Source of the DNA: Spirochaetota bacterium
GTDB lineage: Bacteria; Spirochaetota; Spirochaetia; Treponematales; Treponemataceae
Reading direction: 5' to 3'
Assembly (NCBI GenBank): GCA_023443865.1
Contig: JAEZST010000022.1
Span: 434,001 to 498,000 of the forward strand
Length of the DNA stretch: 64,000 nt
In this document: piece after piece, positions 1 to 7,911 of the stretch
Layout: every line of letters begins with the position of its first letter
Numbering within the stretch: position 1 is the stretch's first letter
Notes under the pieces: model-generated
What the model was told of the DNA's origin: nothing
Database searches by the model: none
Seen by the model: the letters and a program-made list of their open reading frames with translations, nothing else
Position numbers and translations under genes: made by a program

Positions 1-76
1 AAAAAGAGTCGAACATTCGTTGGCGTTCCATGATTGCCTGGAACAGTAAATCGTTGAAAGTCTGGGATTCTTCCAT
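1..76 (-). CDS. Possible 5' end of an unidentified gene running off the left edge
   Basis: An open frame of 25 codons starts at ATG (74-76, minus strand) and is still open at the window edge; it begins MEESQTFNDLLFQ and is hydrophilic. No clear Shine-Dalgarno precedes it. The plus strand also has short open tails here that could be the end of a gene, and the terminator at 111-147 has its T-run on the plus strand, so the coding strand is not certain. Function cannot be told. Confidence 0.3.
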   Translation of the reverse strand, partial: MEESQTFNDLLFQAIMERQRMFDSF

Positions 77-110
77 ATATTGTATCAGTATCGGTTAAAA
101 TCACGAAAAC

Positions 111-147
111 GGCAAGGGTTAGCCGCTCGCGGTCGCCTTGCCTTTTT
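111..147 (+). terminator. Rho-independent terminator hairpin
   Basis: GGCAAGG (111-117) pairs with CCTTGCC (136-142) around an inner GCCGC/GCGG stem and is followed by TTTTT (143-147). It ends 9 bases before the thrS -35 box and so would insulate thrS from upstream plus-strand transcription. Confidence 0.6.
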
Positions 148-155
148 CGGGCGTC

Positions 156-184
156 TTGACAGGGATATAAACCACGGGTAATCT
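156..184 (+). promoter_or_regulatory. Promoter of the thrS T-box leader
   Basis: TTGACA (156-161), 17-bp spacer, TAATCT (179-184). A full -35 match and a good -10 place the start near 191, giving a leader of roughly 365 nt before the thrS ATG. Confidence 0.7.
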
Positions 185-190
185 CTTTGG

Positions 191-548
191 TAACAGCATT
201 GACGGAGACGAGTACGTCCCCATCGGGCGCCACCAGAGAAGCGATACGGAAGATACGCCGCCGAATTCCCTATAAGGGAAGGTACGCGGTATCTCGGGCT
301 GGAATATCGCGGCGTTCGACGGACCGAAGACCACTCCCGAGCTGCCGGCGTGAACGCGGCGTACTAAACCGCCAGTAGCGGCGGCCGTCTTCCGTACGTT
401 AACGGCGATGAGAGCGCTCCCCGTCACGGGGAAACGAAGCGGGGTGGAACCGCGGAGCCCAAATCCGGCCCAGACGGGCACGGTGGGTTTCGTCCCCGCA
501 AAACCGACAGCCCCTGGTTGGCATTGTCGGAATCCGTGACGAAAGGAG
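191..548 (+). promoter_or_regulatory. T-box leader (tRNA-Thr sensing) of thrS
   Basis: The leader has the ordered parts of a T-box. AGTA at 211-214 fits the loop-E strand of stem I, AGAGAAGCG at 235-243 fits the distal AG-bulge, and GAAG-ACC-A at 326-333 fits the specifier loop, with ACC (330-332) a threonine codon. The T-box itself is GGGGTGGAACCGCGG at 441-455, close to the family consensus AGGGTGGNACCGCG, followed by TTTCGTCC at 488-495. Known T-boxes pair the specifier with the tRNA anticodon and the T-box bulge with the uncharged CCA end. No U-run terminator lies between the T-box and the start codon. Instead TTTCGTC (488-494) can pair with GACGAAA (538-544), which covers the 5' part of the Shine-Dalgarno, with a nested CCGACA/TGTCGG hairpin (504-530). 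Control of translation is therefore inferred. Confidence 0.82.
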
Positions 549-556
549 TGCCGCCC

Positions 557-2314
557 ATGAGCGTGTCCATCCCCCCAAAATCCGAAAGACTTGACCTGTT
601 GCGTCACAGTACCGCGCATATCATGGCCGCAGCCGTCGTAAAACGGTATCCCGGCACGAAGGTCGCGATCGGCCCCGCGATAGACAATGGTTTCTATTAC
701 GATTTTGACCTGCCTCAGGCGATCAATCCCGACGATCTGGCCGAAATCGAGAAGGAGATGCGCCGAATTCTCTCGTCCAACGTGGATTTCGTGCGCCGCG
801 AGGTTTCGAAAGCCGAAGCTTTGGCACTGTTCAAGGACGAGCCGTACAAAACCGAGCTCATAAACGACCTGCCCGAGGGCGAAACGATTTCGGTCTACCA
901 GTCCGGCGACTTCATCGATCTATGCCGGGGCCCGCACGTGGCCAATACGCGGGAAATCAACGCCCAGTCCTTCAAGCTTATGAAGGTCGCGGGCGCCTAT
1001 TGGCGTGGCGACGAAAACCGACCCATGCTTACCCGTATCTACGCTACCGGCTGGGAAAAGCCCAACGACCTCAAGGCGTACCTTGAGATGCTGGCCGAGG
1101 CCGAAAAGCGCGACCATCGCAAGATAGTCAAGGATTTGGACTTTCTCCATATCGACGACGAGAACCCGGGTCAGGTTTTTTGGCATCCCGACGGGTGGAC
1201 CGTCTATCGGCTCATCGAGGACTACGCGCGCGAGCGCATTCGGGAAGACGGTTACGTCGAGGTAAAGACCCCCTTCGTAATGCCCCAAAGCCTGTGGGAA
1301 CGTTCCGGTCACTGGGCGAAGTACCGGGAGAATATGTTTATCACGGAAAGCGAAAAGCGTCTTTTCGCCCTGAAGCCCATGAATTGCCCCGGCCACATCG
1401 AGATATTCAAGCAAGGCATAAAGAGTTATCGGGACCTGCCCCTCCGCATGGCGGAATTCGGTTCCTGTACCCGTAACGAGCCCTCGGGGTCCCTGCACGG
1501 TATTATGCGGGTACGCGGTTTCGTTCAGGACGATGGGCATATATTTTGTACCGAGGAACAGATTCCCTCGGAGGTCGCGAAATTCTGCGAGCTCCTGAAA
1601 TCCATGTACCGGGATTTCGGCTTTGATCCCGACGGTATCCTCGTCAAATTCTCGACCCGGCCCGAGATGCGCGTCGGCGACGACGCGACCTGGGACCGCG
1701 CGGAAGCCGCCCTCGCGGACGCCTGTAAGGTAGCGGGCCTCGAATACGAAATCGCCCCCGGAGAGGGAGCCTTCTACGGACCGAAGCTTGAGTTTACCCT
1801 GGTCGACGCCCTGGGACGGGGTTGGCAGTGCGGCACGATACAGGTGGATTACCAATTGCCGTCCAAGGAAAGGCTGAACGCGGAATTTATCGGGGACGAC
1901 AACGCCCGCCACCACCCGGTCATGTTGCACCGCGCGGCGCTTGGCTCACTGGAGCGGTTCTTGGGCATCCTGATCGAGCACTACGCCGGCGCGCTTCCCG
2001 CCTGGCTGAGCCCGCGCCAGGTCGTGGTGGTACCCGTCGCGCCCGGCTTCGACGAATACGCGGAAAAAGTCGCGTTACGGCTCCGCTCGGAAGGCATTCG
2101 CGCCAAGGCAGATATCGATAACGACCGGATGAACGCGAAGATTCGCAAGCATCAGGGCTTTAAGGTTCCCTATCAGCTGGTAGTTGGCGAGAAGGAAATG
2201 CAGGAAGAGGCCGTCGCGGTCCGTTTCCGCGACGGTAGGCAGGAAAAGATGGGACTTGAGGCGTTCTCCGCGTACATCAGGGAGAAGGTGTCGAGTCGGG
2301 CGGTGGAGCTATAA
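557..2314 (+). CDS. thrS: Threonyl-tRNA synthetase, without TGS domain
   Basis: Class II synthetase that charges tRNA-Thr in the cytoplasm. The 585-residue product has the editing domain first (HSTAH near residue 15 and CRGPH near 125, the editing-site His/Cys residues). The catalytic core follows, with the zinc-binding MNCPGH and the motif-3 region HRAALGSLERFLG, and then the anticodon-binding domain. The start is ATG 557, eight bases after GAAAGGAG (541-548); an ATG at 518 has no such site and lies inside the leader structure. From this start the roughly 60-residue N-terminal TGS domain of the Bacillus and E. coli enzymes is missing. Expression is likely set by the T-box leader. The 3' end overlaps the convergent gene at 2277 by 38 bases. 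Confidence 0.97.
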   Translation: MSVSIPPKSERLDLLRHSTAHIMAAAVVKRYPGTKVAIGPAIDNGFYYDFDLPQAINPDDLAEIEKEMRRILSSNVDFVRREVSKAEALALFKDEPYKTELINDLPEGETISVYQSGDFIDLCRGPHVANTREINAQSFKLMKVAGAYWRGDENRPMLTRIYATGWEKPNDLKAYLEMLAEAEKRDHRKIVKDLDFLHIDDENPGQVFWHPDGWTVYRLIEDYARERIREDGYVEVKTPFVMPQSLWERSGHWAKYRENMFITESEKRLFALKPMNCPGHIEIFKQGIKSYRDLPLRMAEFGSCTRNEPSGSLHGIMRVRGFVQDDGHIFCTEEQIPSEVAKFCELLKSMYRDFGFDPDGILVKFSTRPEMRVGDDATWDRAEAALADACKVAGLEYEIAPGEGAFYGPKLEFTLVDALGRGWQCGTIQVDYQLPSKERLNAEFIGDDNARHHPVMLHRAALGSLERFLGILIEHYAGALPAWLSPRQVVVVPVAPGFDEYAEKVALRLRSEGIRAKADIDNDRMNAKIRKHQGFKVPYQLVVGEKEMQEEAVAVRFRDGRQEKMGLEAFSAYIREKVSSRAVEL

Positions 2315-3071
2315 CCGTTTCTCCCTCGGTCGGATCGCTCGGAAGGACGATCTTGACCGGGGGAGTGATGGTAACGGCCAGAAGGTACATTATTGAGTCT
2401 TCGCCCGGTACCGAAGGCGATGACCAGAGGTTGGCCAGGGGGTAGGCGACGCGGAGCGAAAACCCGCCGCCCCAACCGGTATCAAGCCGATACCGAACGC
2501 CCAATTGGATACCGGGATAAAACCAGCGTCCGGATGACCAAAAATACTCATTTATGAGCTTCACCTGTTCGCCCGCCGCGTAATCGTCGCCCGGATTGAT
2601 ATCGTCCGCGCCGACGCCGGAATCGAGAAAGCCGTATCGGGCGAGGAAGCCCGGCCCCGCTCCCGCTGAAAATAGGAAGCGGCCCGATTCGCGGGTCCAC
2701 AACACGGGTACGTCAAGGAGCAGGGATGGAACGTATGCCGTCCTGTTTTCGATTTCCGCCGGGAGCGGGCGATCGTTCGCCCATAGATACTGGGCGGAAT
2801 AGATCGAGAGGGAAGGCGCGAGGCTTACGCCCCACTGGGGCAGGGGCCTGCGGTACTCGCCGCCGAAAAAAACCGCGAGGGGGCTGGGCGCGCTCGAAAG
2901 CCCGCCGGGATTTCCGTCTACCGACATGCCGGGTATGACCGTGACCCCTTCGCCGTCGGAATTCCAGATCAGGTTCAACCCTCCGAAAAGGGTCCAGGGC
3001 GAATACTCAGCCCATGCCTGGGTCGCCAGAAAAACGAGGATAAGGACTGTCGCGAGACGGCGGGTATTCAT
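2277..3071 (-). CDS. Predicted outer-membrane or periplasmic protein of unknown function
   Basis: 264 residues starting MNTRRLATVLILVFLATQAWA, a clear Sec signal peptide probably cut after AWA. The rest is rich in aromatic residues, Gly and Ser, with alternating stretches such as WTLFGGLNLIW and GIQLGVRYRL that fit beta-strands, as in small spirochaetal barrel proteins; this is inference, not a family match. The C-terminus is a proline-rich tail (PPPDSTPSP). AAAAGGA eight bases upstream favours the ATG at 3071 over a TTG at 3095. It is the last gene of a three-gene operon and overlaps the 3' end of thrS on the other strand. Confidence 0.7.
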   Translation of the reverse strand: MNTRRLATVLILVFLATQAWAEYSPWTLFGGLNLIWNSDGEGVTVIPGMSVDGNPGGLSSAPSPLAVFFGGEYRRPLPQWGVSLAPSLSIYSAQYLWANDRPLPAEIENRTAYVPSLLLDVPVLWTRESGRFLFSAGAGPGFLARYGFLDSGVGADDINPGDDYAAGEQVKLINEYFWSSGRWFYPGIQLGVRYRLDTGWGGGFSLRVAYPLANLWSSPSVPGEDSIMYLLAVTITPPVKIVLPSDPTEGETVIAPPPDSTPSP

Positions 3072-3091
3072 GGCGCGTATCCTTTTACCCT

Positions 3092-4186
3092 TCAATATAG
3101 CGCGTCGGGAAGCGGGATTTCCAGCAATCCGGCCCTTCCTGTTTCATAAAAGCGCTGTTCCTCCCATGCGGTCACCAGTTTTTTCCCGACGATCACGTAT
3201 TCCCCGTAGACATACCCCCGGGTAAGCGCGGGTAAGCGTATGGATTTCACGGTTTCGGTAGAGTTGTCCGCCCGGAAATAGAAGGTTCCGTCGGCGAATA
3301 AGGCCGAAGTGGCCTCGTCGGAAACCCACGCGCGACACGCAAGGGGCTCGCCGGGCCCTTCCCGAACGTAGGTTTGGGGCGAGCGGGCGGAACGGGTATG
3401 GACCCGAACGGATATCGGCGTTTCGTCCGGAATCGCGGATAAGAGGCTTCTTAATTGGTCCGGCGCCGAAGACCAGGCAAAGGGCGCGACGGATTCCTGA
3501 TATCCGGTGGTATCCAGGTTTCTGAAATCGGAAAGGTCATACGCCCCGGTTTCGCGGTTTCTCGCCGGAAAGGCCGGAAATTCGAGGTAGGAAAACTCCA
3601 CCTTTCCCGCCTTGTCGTTTTTAAAGGCGGCGTACCACATGGAACCCACTCGGTCCAGGGAGACGCATTGAGCCTGGGCGGGAACGCCGAGATCGGCGGC
3701 GAAATAGAGGTCGGTGAACGAGCCGGATACCGGATCGTATCCCGTAAGGGCAATGCCGCTTTTCGTGTCGCCCGCGAAAATGCTGTTTCTATAAAGCCGC
3801 ACCGCGGTCCCCGCTTCAGTGCGGTAAAAACCCGCGGCAGTATGGCTTGCGAAGCGGTCTGGATCGGTATGGAGCCCGGTTCCGGACGTTCCCGGAGAAA
3901 GTACTCCCAAACGGTTAATGAGAAGCGAGGGAATGCCTTCCACGATCGCGGCGTCGGCGACGCGGACCGCTTCCGTCCAGGGCGTGAATGCCTTTCCCGG
4001 GATTTCCGATGGCGAGGCGGCCCAATGAATGCCGGTATCGGAAAACCAGTACCAGGACGTTCCCGTCTTTTTCTGCGGGGTAGGTTCGGGTTCCGGGGGC
4101 GGGACGGCGAGCGATTCGGCGGGTTTGGGGGAACAGCCGGTCGCGATGACGGTCAAGGCAAGTATGAAGGGCAGAAGGCGTCTCAT
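3092..4186 (-). CDS. Predicted lipoprotein of unknown function
   Basis: 364 residues with a lipoprotein signal (MRRLLPFILALTVIATGC) and the lipobox ending at Cys18, followed by a Pro/Glu-rich linker (PPPEPEPTPQ) that would hold the domain off the membrane. The mature part has repeated short blocks with W, Y, D and G that resemble a beta-propeller, but I recognise no family. It overlaps the upstream gene by ATGA (4183-4186), so the two are translationally coupled. Confidence 0.75.
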   Translation of the reverse strand: MRRLLPFILALTVIATGCSPKPAESLAVPPPEPEPTPQKKTGTSWYWFSDTGIHWAASPSEIPGKAFTPWTEAVRVADAAIVEGIPSLLINRLGVLSPGTSGTGLHTDPDRFASHTAAGFYRTEAGTAVRLYRNSIFAGDTKSGIALTGYDPVSGSFTDLYFAADLGVPAQAQCVSLDRVGSMWYAAFKNDKAGKVEFSYLEFPAFPARNRETGAYDLSDFRNLDTTGYQESVAPFAWSSAPDQLRSLLSAIPDETPISVRVHTRSARSPQTYVREGPGEPLACRAWVSDEATSALFADGTFYFRADNSTETVKSIRLPALTRGYVYGEYVIVGKKLVTAWEEQRFYETGRAGLLEIPLPDALY

Positions 4187-5019
4187 TGTTCCATTGAAGC
4201 ATAGGACCGGAAAAAAGTACAGACGATTTCACCCGCGCCGAACTGAAGATCCAGGTATCCCTCGGAAGCATAGAAGCGGTTTAAGCCCTCTCTTAGCATG
4301 ACCTCCGCAGACCCGTCTTCCCTCGATACGACGGGCTCGAACTCGGGATTCGCGGGATATAATGTGTCTCCCGGGTCGATCCAGGGAGCGACGACGCAGG
4401 ACGACGAAGTCGCCGACAGCTCGCGGACGTACCGACTCGAAAAGGAGCCGTCCAGCATTTTCGAGGCGATTTCGCGGATATCGGCCGATTCCGGACGCTG
4501 GAGCGATTCTATGAGGCTAATTAGGCGCAACCAATCGAAAGCGGCAACGACGCTCATGCCTGCGCGTGTTCCCCCCCGCGCGCCGAGTATGACCCGCTCG
4601 GCGGAACGCGCCGCCTGACCGTGCCGTCGGGTCGGCCGCAGCTCGCGATACCGGGTTCCCTCCGTCGCCTGAAGCGGGAATAACGCTCCCGCGCAGGGTA
4701 CCAGGGCTTGCGTGAAGCCGGGTAACGCCGTTTCCTCGAAAAGCAGTACCGGCGTGACGCCCGTGCCTGGCAGCCGTATGATCGATGGCTTATTCAGTCC
4801 CCGTTTTTCCCGAAGCGTCCCCCTCTCGTCGTACCAGCGCGCCGTCCACGCCATTCCGGTATTCGCCGAGAGGGCTACGAGCCCCGGGTGCGTTTCCGGC
4901 GGCGCGATCATGCATTCGACGCTACCGTCAACGAGGCCGTCGACGAGGGCGCACGCGTTGAACGCCAAGGCAGTCGCCATGAGAATGATGGCCAAGCCGC
5001 TTCCGATCGTGTCCGTCAT
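4183..5019 (-). CDS. Predicted lipoprotein of unknown function, first gene of operon
   Basis: 278 residues. The N-terminus MTDTIGSGLAIILMATALAFNAC looks like a lipoprotein signal with the lipobox at Cys23. GGGGAGA lies just before ATG 5019. The body has no motif I recognise; SLIESLQRPESADIREIASK is probably helical. It heads the run 5019 to 2277, three secreted or membrane-anchored products likely to act together at the cell envelope. Confidence 0.7.
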   Translation of the reverse strand: MTDTIGSGLAIILMATALAFNACALVDGLVDGSVECMIAPPETHPGLVALSANTGMAWTARWYDERGTLREKRGLNKPSIIRLPGTGVTPVLLFEETALPGFTQALVPCAGALFPLQATEGTRYRELRPTRRHGQAARSAERVILGARGGTRAGMSVVAAFDWLRLISLIESLQRPESADIREIASKMLDGSFSSRYVRELSATSSSCVVAPWIDPGDTLYPANPEFEPVVSREDGSAEVMLREGLNRFYASEGYLDLQFGAGEIVCTFFRSYASMEQ

Positions 5020-5112
5020 TCGCGTATCTCCCCAGGGTTGGACATGGAATGCAGGTATTATCGCCGGCGAAAGTGGCTTTGCCTGAAAACGGTGCGATTC
5101 CCGACGGCCGGA

Positions 5113-5140
5113 TTGACAGGCACTAATACGGGTTTATAAT
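5113..5140 (+). promoter_or_regulatory. Strong promoter of the epimerase gene
   Basis: TTGACA (5113-5118), 16-bp spacer, TATAAT (5135-5140): both boxes match the sigma-70 consensus exactly. AGGGAGG follows at 5152-5158, before ATG 5167. Confidence 0.75.
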
Positions 5141-5166
5141 GAAAGCCGGTCAGGGAGGATTTGTAG

Positions 5167-6195
5167 ATGAAGGCACTCTTTATCGGCGGAACCGGTACGA
5201 TCAGCGGCGGCATAACGCGGAGAGCCCTTAGCCTTGGCTGGGATATTTGGCTTCTCAACCGCGGTACCAGGAAGGAGAGCGTTCCTCGGGGAGTGAACGC
5301 GCTTTACGGCGATATTAACGCGGACGAGGACAAGATCGCGGAATTGATCGAAGGGCTCAGCTTCGACGTTGTAGTGGATTTTATCGCGTTCGTCCCGGGG
5401 CAGCTGGAGCGCGACGTCCGCCTCTTTTCGCGGAAAACCCGGCAATTCATCTTTATCAGTTCGGCCTCGGCGTATCAAAAGCCGCTGGGCTATTACCGAA
5501 TCAACGAATCCACTCCGCTGGCCAATCCGCTGTGGGAATATTCCCGGAACAAGATCGCCTGCGAGGAATTCCTGATGAAAAAATACCGCGCGAACGGTTT
5601 TCCCGTGACCATCGTTCGGCCGAGCCATACCTATGACGATCGCCATTTACCCGTGGCAGTTCACGGTAAAAAGGGACCTTGGCAGGTCGTGGACCGCATT
5701 CTTCGCAAGCGTCCGGTCATAATCCACGGCGACGGATCGTCCCTGTGGACCCTGACCCATTCCGACGACTTCGCGAAGGCCTTTTGCGGCGTCATGGGGA
5801 ATCCGGCTGCGATCGGCGACGTCTTCCAAATAACCTCGGACGAATCCCTTACGTGGGACCAAATTTACGACAGAATCGGCAGCGCGCTCGGCGTGCCCGT
5901 CGTGAAATACCACGTTACTACCGATTTTCTCTCATCGTGCGACCCTGAATACGCGGGTACCCTCGGCGGCGACAAGGCAAATACCGTAGTATTCGACAAT
6001 TCGAAAATCAAACGCCTCGTGCCTGACTATACCGCCACCATCCGTTTCGACGAGGGCGCCCGTCGTTGCGTGCGCCATCTTCTCGACACCCCCGCATCCC
6101 AAGTGCCCGATCCCGATTTCGACTCGTTTTGCGATAACGTGATCAAGGCCCAGGAATCGGCCAAGGCAGCCTTCTTCTCGGGAATCACGAGTTGA
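5167..6195 (+). CDS. NAD-dependent epimerase/dehydratase (extended SDR)
   Basis: 342 residues with the nucleotide-binding turn GGTGTISGGI at residues 6-15, and the acidic/amide region near NADED typical of extended short-chain dehydrogenases. The catalytic pair is probably YSRNK near residue 120 with an upstream SSAS block. The family acts on nucleotide sugars or related substrates; the substrate here cannot be read. The domain runs full length, with the C-terminal substrate part (TSDESLTWDQIYDRIG). It has its own strong promoter and stands alone, convergent with the amylase gene. Confidence 0.88.
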   Translation: MKALFIGGTGTISGGITRRALSLGWDIWLLNRGTRKESVPRGVNALYGDINADEDKIAELIEGLSFDVVVDFIAFVPGQLERDVRLFSRKTRQFIFISSASAYQKPLGYYRINESTPLANPLWEYSRNKIACEEFLMKKYRANGFPVTIVRPSHTYDDRHLPVAVHGKKGPWQVVDRILRKRPVIIHGDGSSLWTLTHSDDFAKAFCGVMGNPAAIGDVFQITSDESLTWDQIYDRIGSALGVPVVKYHVTTDFLSSCDPEYAGTLGGDKANTVVFDNSKIKRLVPDYTATIRFDEGARRCVRHLLDTPASQVPDPDFDSFCDNVIKAQESAKAAFFSGITS

Positions 6196-6219
6196 TAGCC
6201 GTTGACCGCCGTGTTTCCT

Positions 6220-7590
6220 TCATTGCTTGATGAGGATTCGGAGCCAGGACGGGGTAAGGGGAATGTCCATCGCGCCGTTTCTGGCCATGAATGGCTTGTT
6301 TCCGTCCAGCGCGTCAAGCCATGTTCCATCCGGAATTCCCTTCACTGAAATCGTCTTATCCCGTTCCGAGGCGTTTACCGCGACGATTGCCTTCGTTCCG
6401 CCGGCGTGAACGCCTTCGACCTCTCGCATAAACGCAAACTGCTCGGACTCGACGTGTAACTGCCTGTATCTGCCTTCCCTCAAGGCCTGCGTATCCTTTC
6501 TAATCTCGATGAATCGGGCTATGGCCCTTTCCAGGTCCGAGCCCATGCTGCCCTCGCGCGGGCTTGCCGTAAGATCGATGGCGGGGCGGAGCGCGCGGTC
6601 GCTCGTGGCGGTGCGCGTTCCCTCCCTTGCCCATTCGCTGCCGTAATACAGGGACGGTATCCCCGGAACCGTGAAAAGGAGGCCATATAAGGGGAATAGG
6701 TGCGATTTCGAACGCAGGGTACTCGCGACTCGGTTAACGTCGTGATTATCGGCGAAGTTATAGAGGTCCAGGTTCCGGTAGAGTCCCTCCTCGCCGAACT
6801 GCCGATTCAGGGTCCAGGCGATCTCGAAGAAGTTACGGTCGTTGAAGCTGGACCATAAGCCTTTGTACATCTCGAAATTCGTGACCGAGTCGAGCCGTCC
6901 TTCCCGGGCCCAATCGCGATAATCACCATGGACCACCTCGCCCATGAGCCAAAACTCCGGTTTCAGTTTTCTGGCAAAAGAGGAAAGAGAGTCCATAAAC
7001 GAAGGAGAAAGAACGTCGGCCGCGTCCAGCCGGAGACCGTCGATATTGAAGCTTTCTATCCAATGACGTACCGCCTTGAATAGATGGTCGCGAACCGCCT
7101 CGTTTTCGGTATTAAGCTTCGCGAGATCGAAATGGCCGCTCCATCCCTCATACGCGAACGGGTCCCCGAGCGGGCTTTTCCGCGAGAAATCGACCCCTTT
7201 GAACCAACTCGCGTAGGGGGAGGCGCCCGTTTTTTCCTGGAGATCCTTGAAAGCGAAGAAATGCCTTCCCGTATGGTTCAGTACCGCGTCCAAGATGACC
7301 TTTATGCCGTTATCGTGGCAGGCGGATACGAAGGATCGTAAGTCGTCATTGGTACCGAGTCTTCGGTCTACCCAGAAATAATCGAGCGTGTCGTAGCCAT
7401 GGGCGGTAGATTCAAATAGCGGGCCGACGTAGAGAGCCGTGATTCCCAATTTCTTTAAGCGGGGTATCGACCGCCCGAGCGTTTTGATTCCCGTGCCAGC
7501 CGGGGATTGGAAGTCGTTTATTTCCGGTGCCCCGCACGCGCCCAGAGGGTAGATGTGGTAAAAAACGTCATGTTTCATCGGTGATCGCAT
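6220..7590 (-). CDS. Alpha-amylase family glycoside hydrolase (GH13)
   Basis: 456 residues with the conserved GH13 regions in order: DAVLNH at 101-106, GLRLDAA with the nucleophile D189, LMGEVV with the acid/base E218, and FADNHD with D284. There is no signal peptide, so it acts in the cytoplasm on imported maltodextrin-like sugars; the short substrate domain and small C-terminal beta domain (from about 375) fit a maltodextrin-type or neopullulanase-like enzyme, which is inference. GAGGAG five bases before ATG 7590 sets the start. The 320-bp upstream region holds seven copies of the ACCTACCGGTAGGT operator, so the gene is likely controlled by the adjacent TetR protein. Confidence 0.92.
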   Translation of the reverse strand: MRSPMKHDVFYHIYPLGACGAPEINDFQSPAGTGIKTLGRSIPRLKKLGITALYVGPLFESTAHGYDTLDYFWVDRRLGTNDDLRSFVSACHDNGIKVILDAVLNHTGRHFFAFKDLQEKTGASPYASWFKGVDFSRKSPLGDPFAYEGWSGHFDLAKLNTENEAVRDHLFKAVRHWIESFNIDGLRLDAADVLSPSFMDSLSSFARKLKPEFWLMGEVVHGDYRDWAREGRLDSVTNFEMYKGLWSSFNDRNFFEIAWTLNRQFGEEGLYRNLDLYNFADNHDVNRVASTLRSKSHLFPLYGLLFTVPGIPSLYYGSEWAREGTRTATSDRALRPAIDLTASPREGSMGSDLERAIARFIEIRKDTQALREGRYRQLHVESEQFAFMREVEGVHAGGTKAIVAVNASERDKTISVKGIPDGTWLDALDGNKPFMARNGAMDIPLTPSWLRILIKQ

Positions 7591-7615
7591 AATTTCTCCT
7601 CAGTTGCTGGTGTAT

Positions 7616-7835
7616 GCTACCTACCGGTAGGTAGGTCTGTAATATAAACTTACCTACCGGTAGGTAGGTCTGCGATATAAACCTACCTACCGGTAGGTAG
7701 ATTGGACAGTTACTGACCGCTAGCTAAGTGAACACCTTACCTACCGGTAGGTAGATCCAATAATTAGCAAGAACGTGCTTTTACGTAATACGTACCGACC
7801 AGTCAGTGATAATAATTTACCTACCGGTCGGTAGA
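7616..7835. repeat. Array of seven palindromic operators upstream of the amylase gene
   Basis: Palindrome centres lie after bases 7625, 7658, 7691, 7718, 7745, 7800 and 7825. Four copies (1, 2, 3 and 5) are perfect ACCTACCGGTAGGT; copy 7 has the variant half CGGTCGGT; copies 4 (TTACTGACCGCTAGC) and 6 (TACCGACCAGTCAGT) are degenerate but alignable. Copies 1-3 are exactly 33 bp apart, three helical turns, and their spacers are also alike (CTGTAATATAAACT and CTGCGATATAAACC). On the minus strand the spacers supply TATATT (7646-7641) and TATATC (7679-7674) as -10 candidates, each flanked by operators; their -35 regions are poor. Bound regulators would thus sit on the amylase promoter. Confidence 0.88.
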
Positions 7836-7911
7836 TCAAACCTGTATTCAGTTTCACTTTCTATTATCAAGTGAATGATTCTCATCCGAAATGAATGTAT
7901 TCGTGCAGCTT

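Noticed and set aside
441..556. A rho-independent terminator in the thrS leader.
   Set aside because: GC stems such as GCCC/GGGC near 461-475 exist, but no T-run follows before the start codon.
920..1930. 336-codon minus-strand ORF across thrS.
   Set aside because: Antisense to a conserved synthetase; such long shadow frames are common here because of the GC-rich third positions.
7616..7700. The regular 33-bp repeats resembling a small CRISPR or iteron array.
   Set aside because: The units are short palindromes with conserved, not unique, spacers; there are no cas genes and no replication initiator. Operators beside a TetR gene explain them better.
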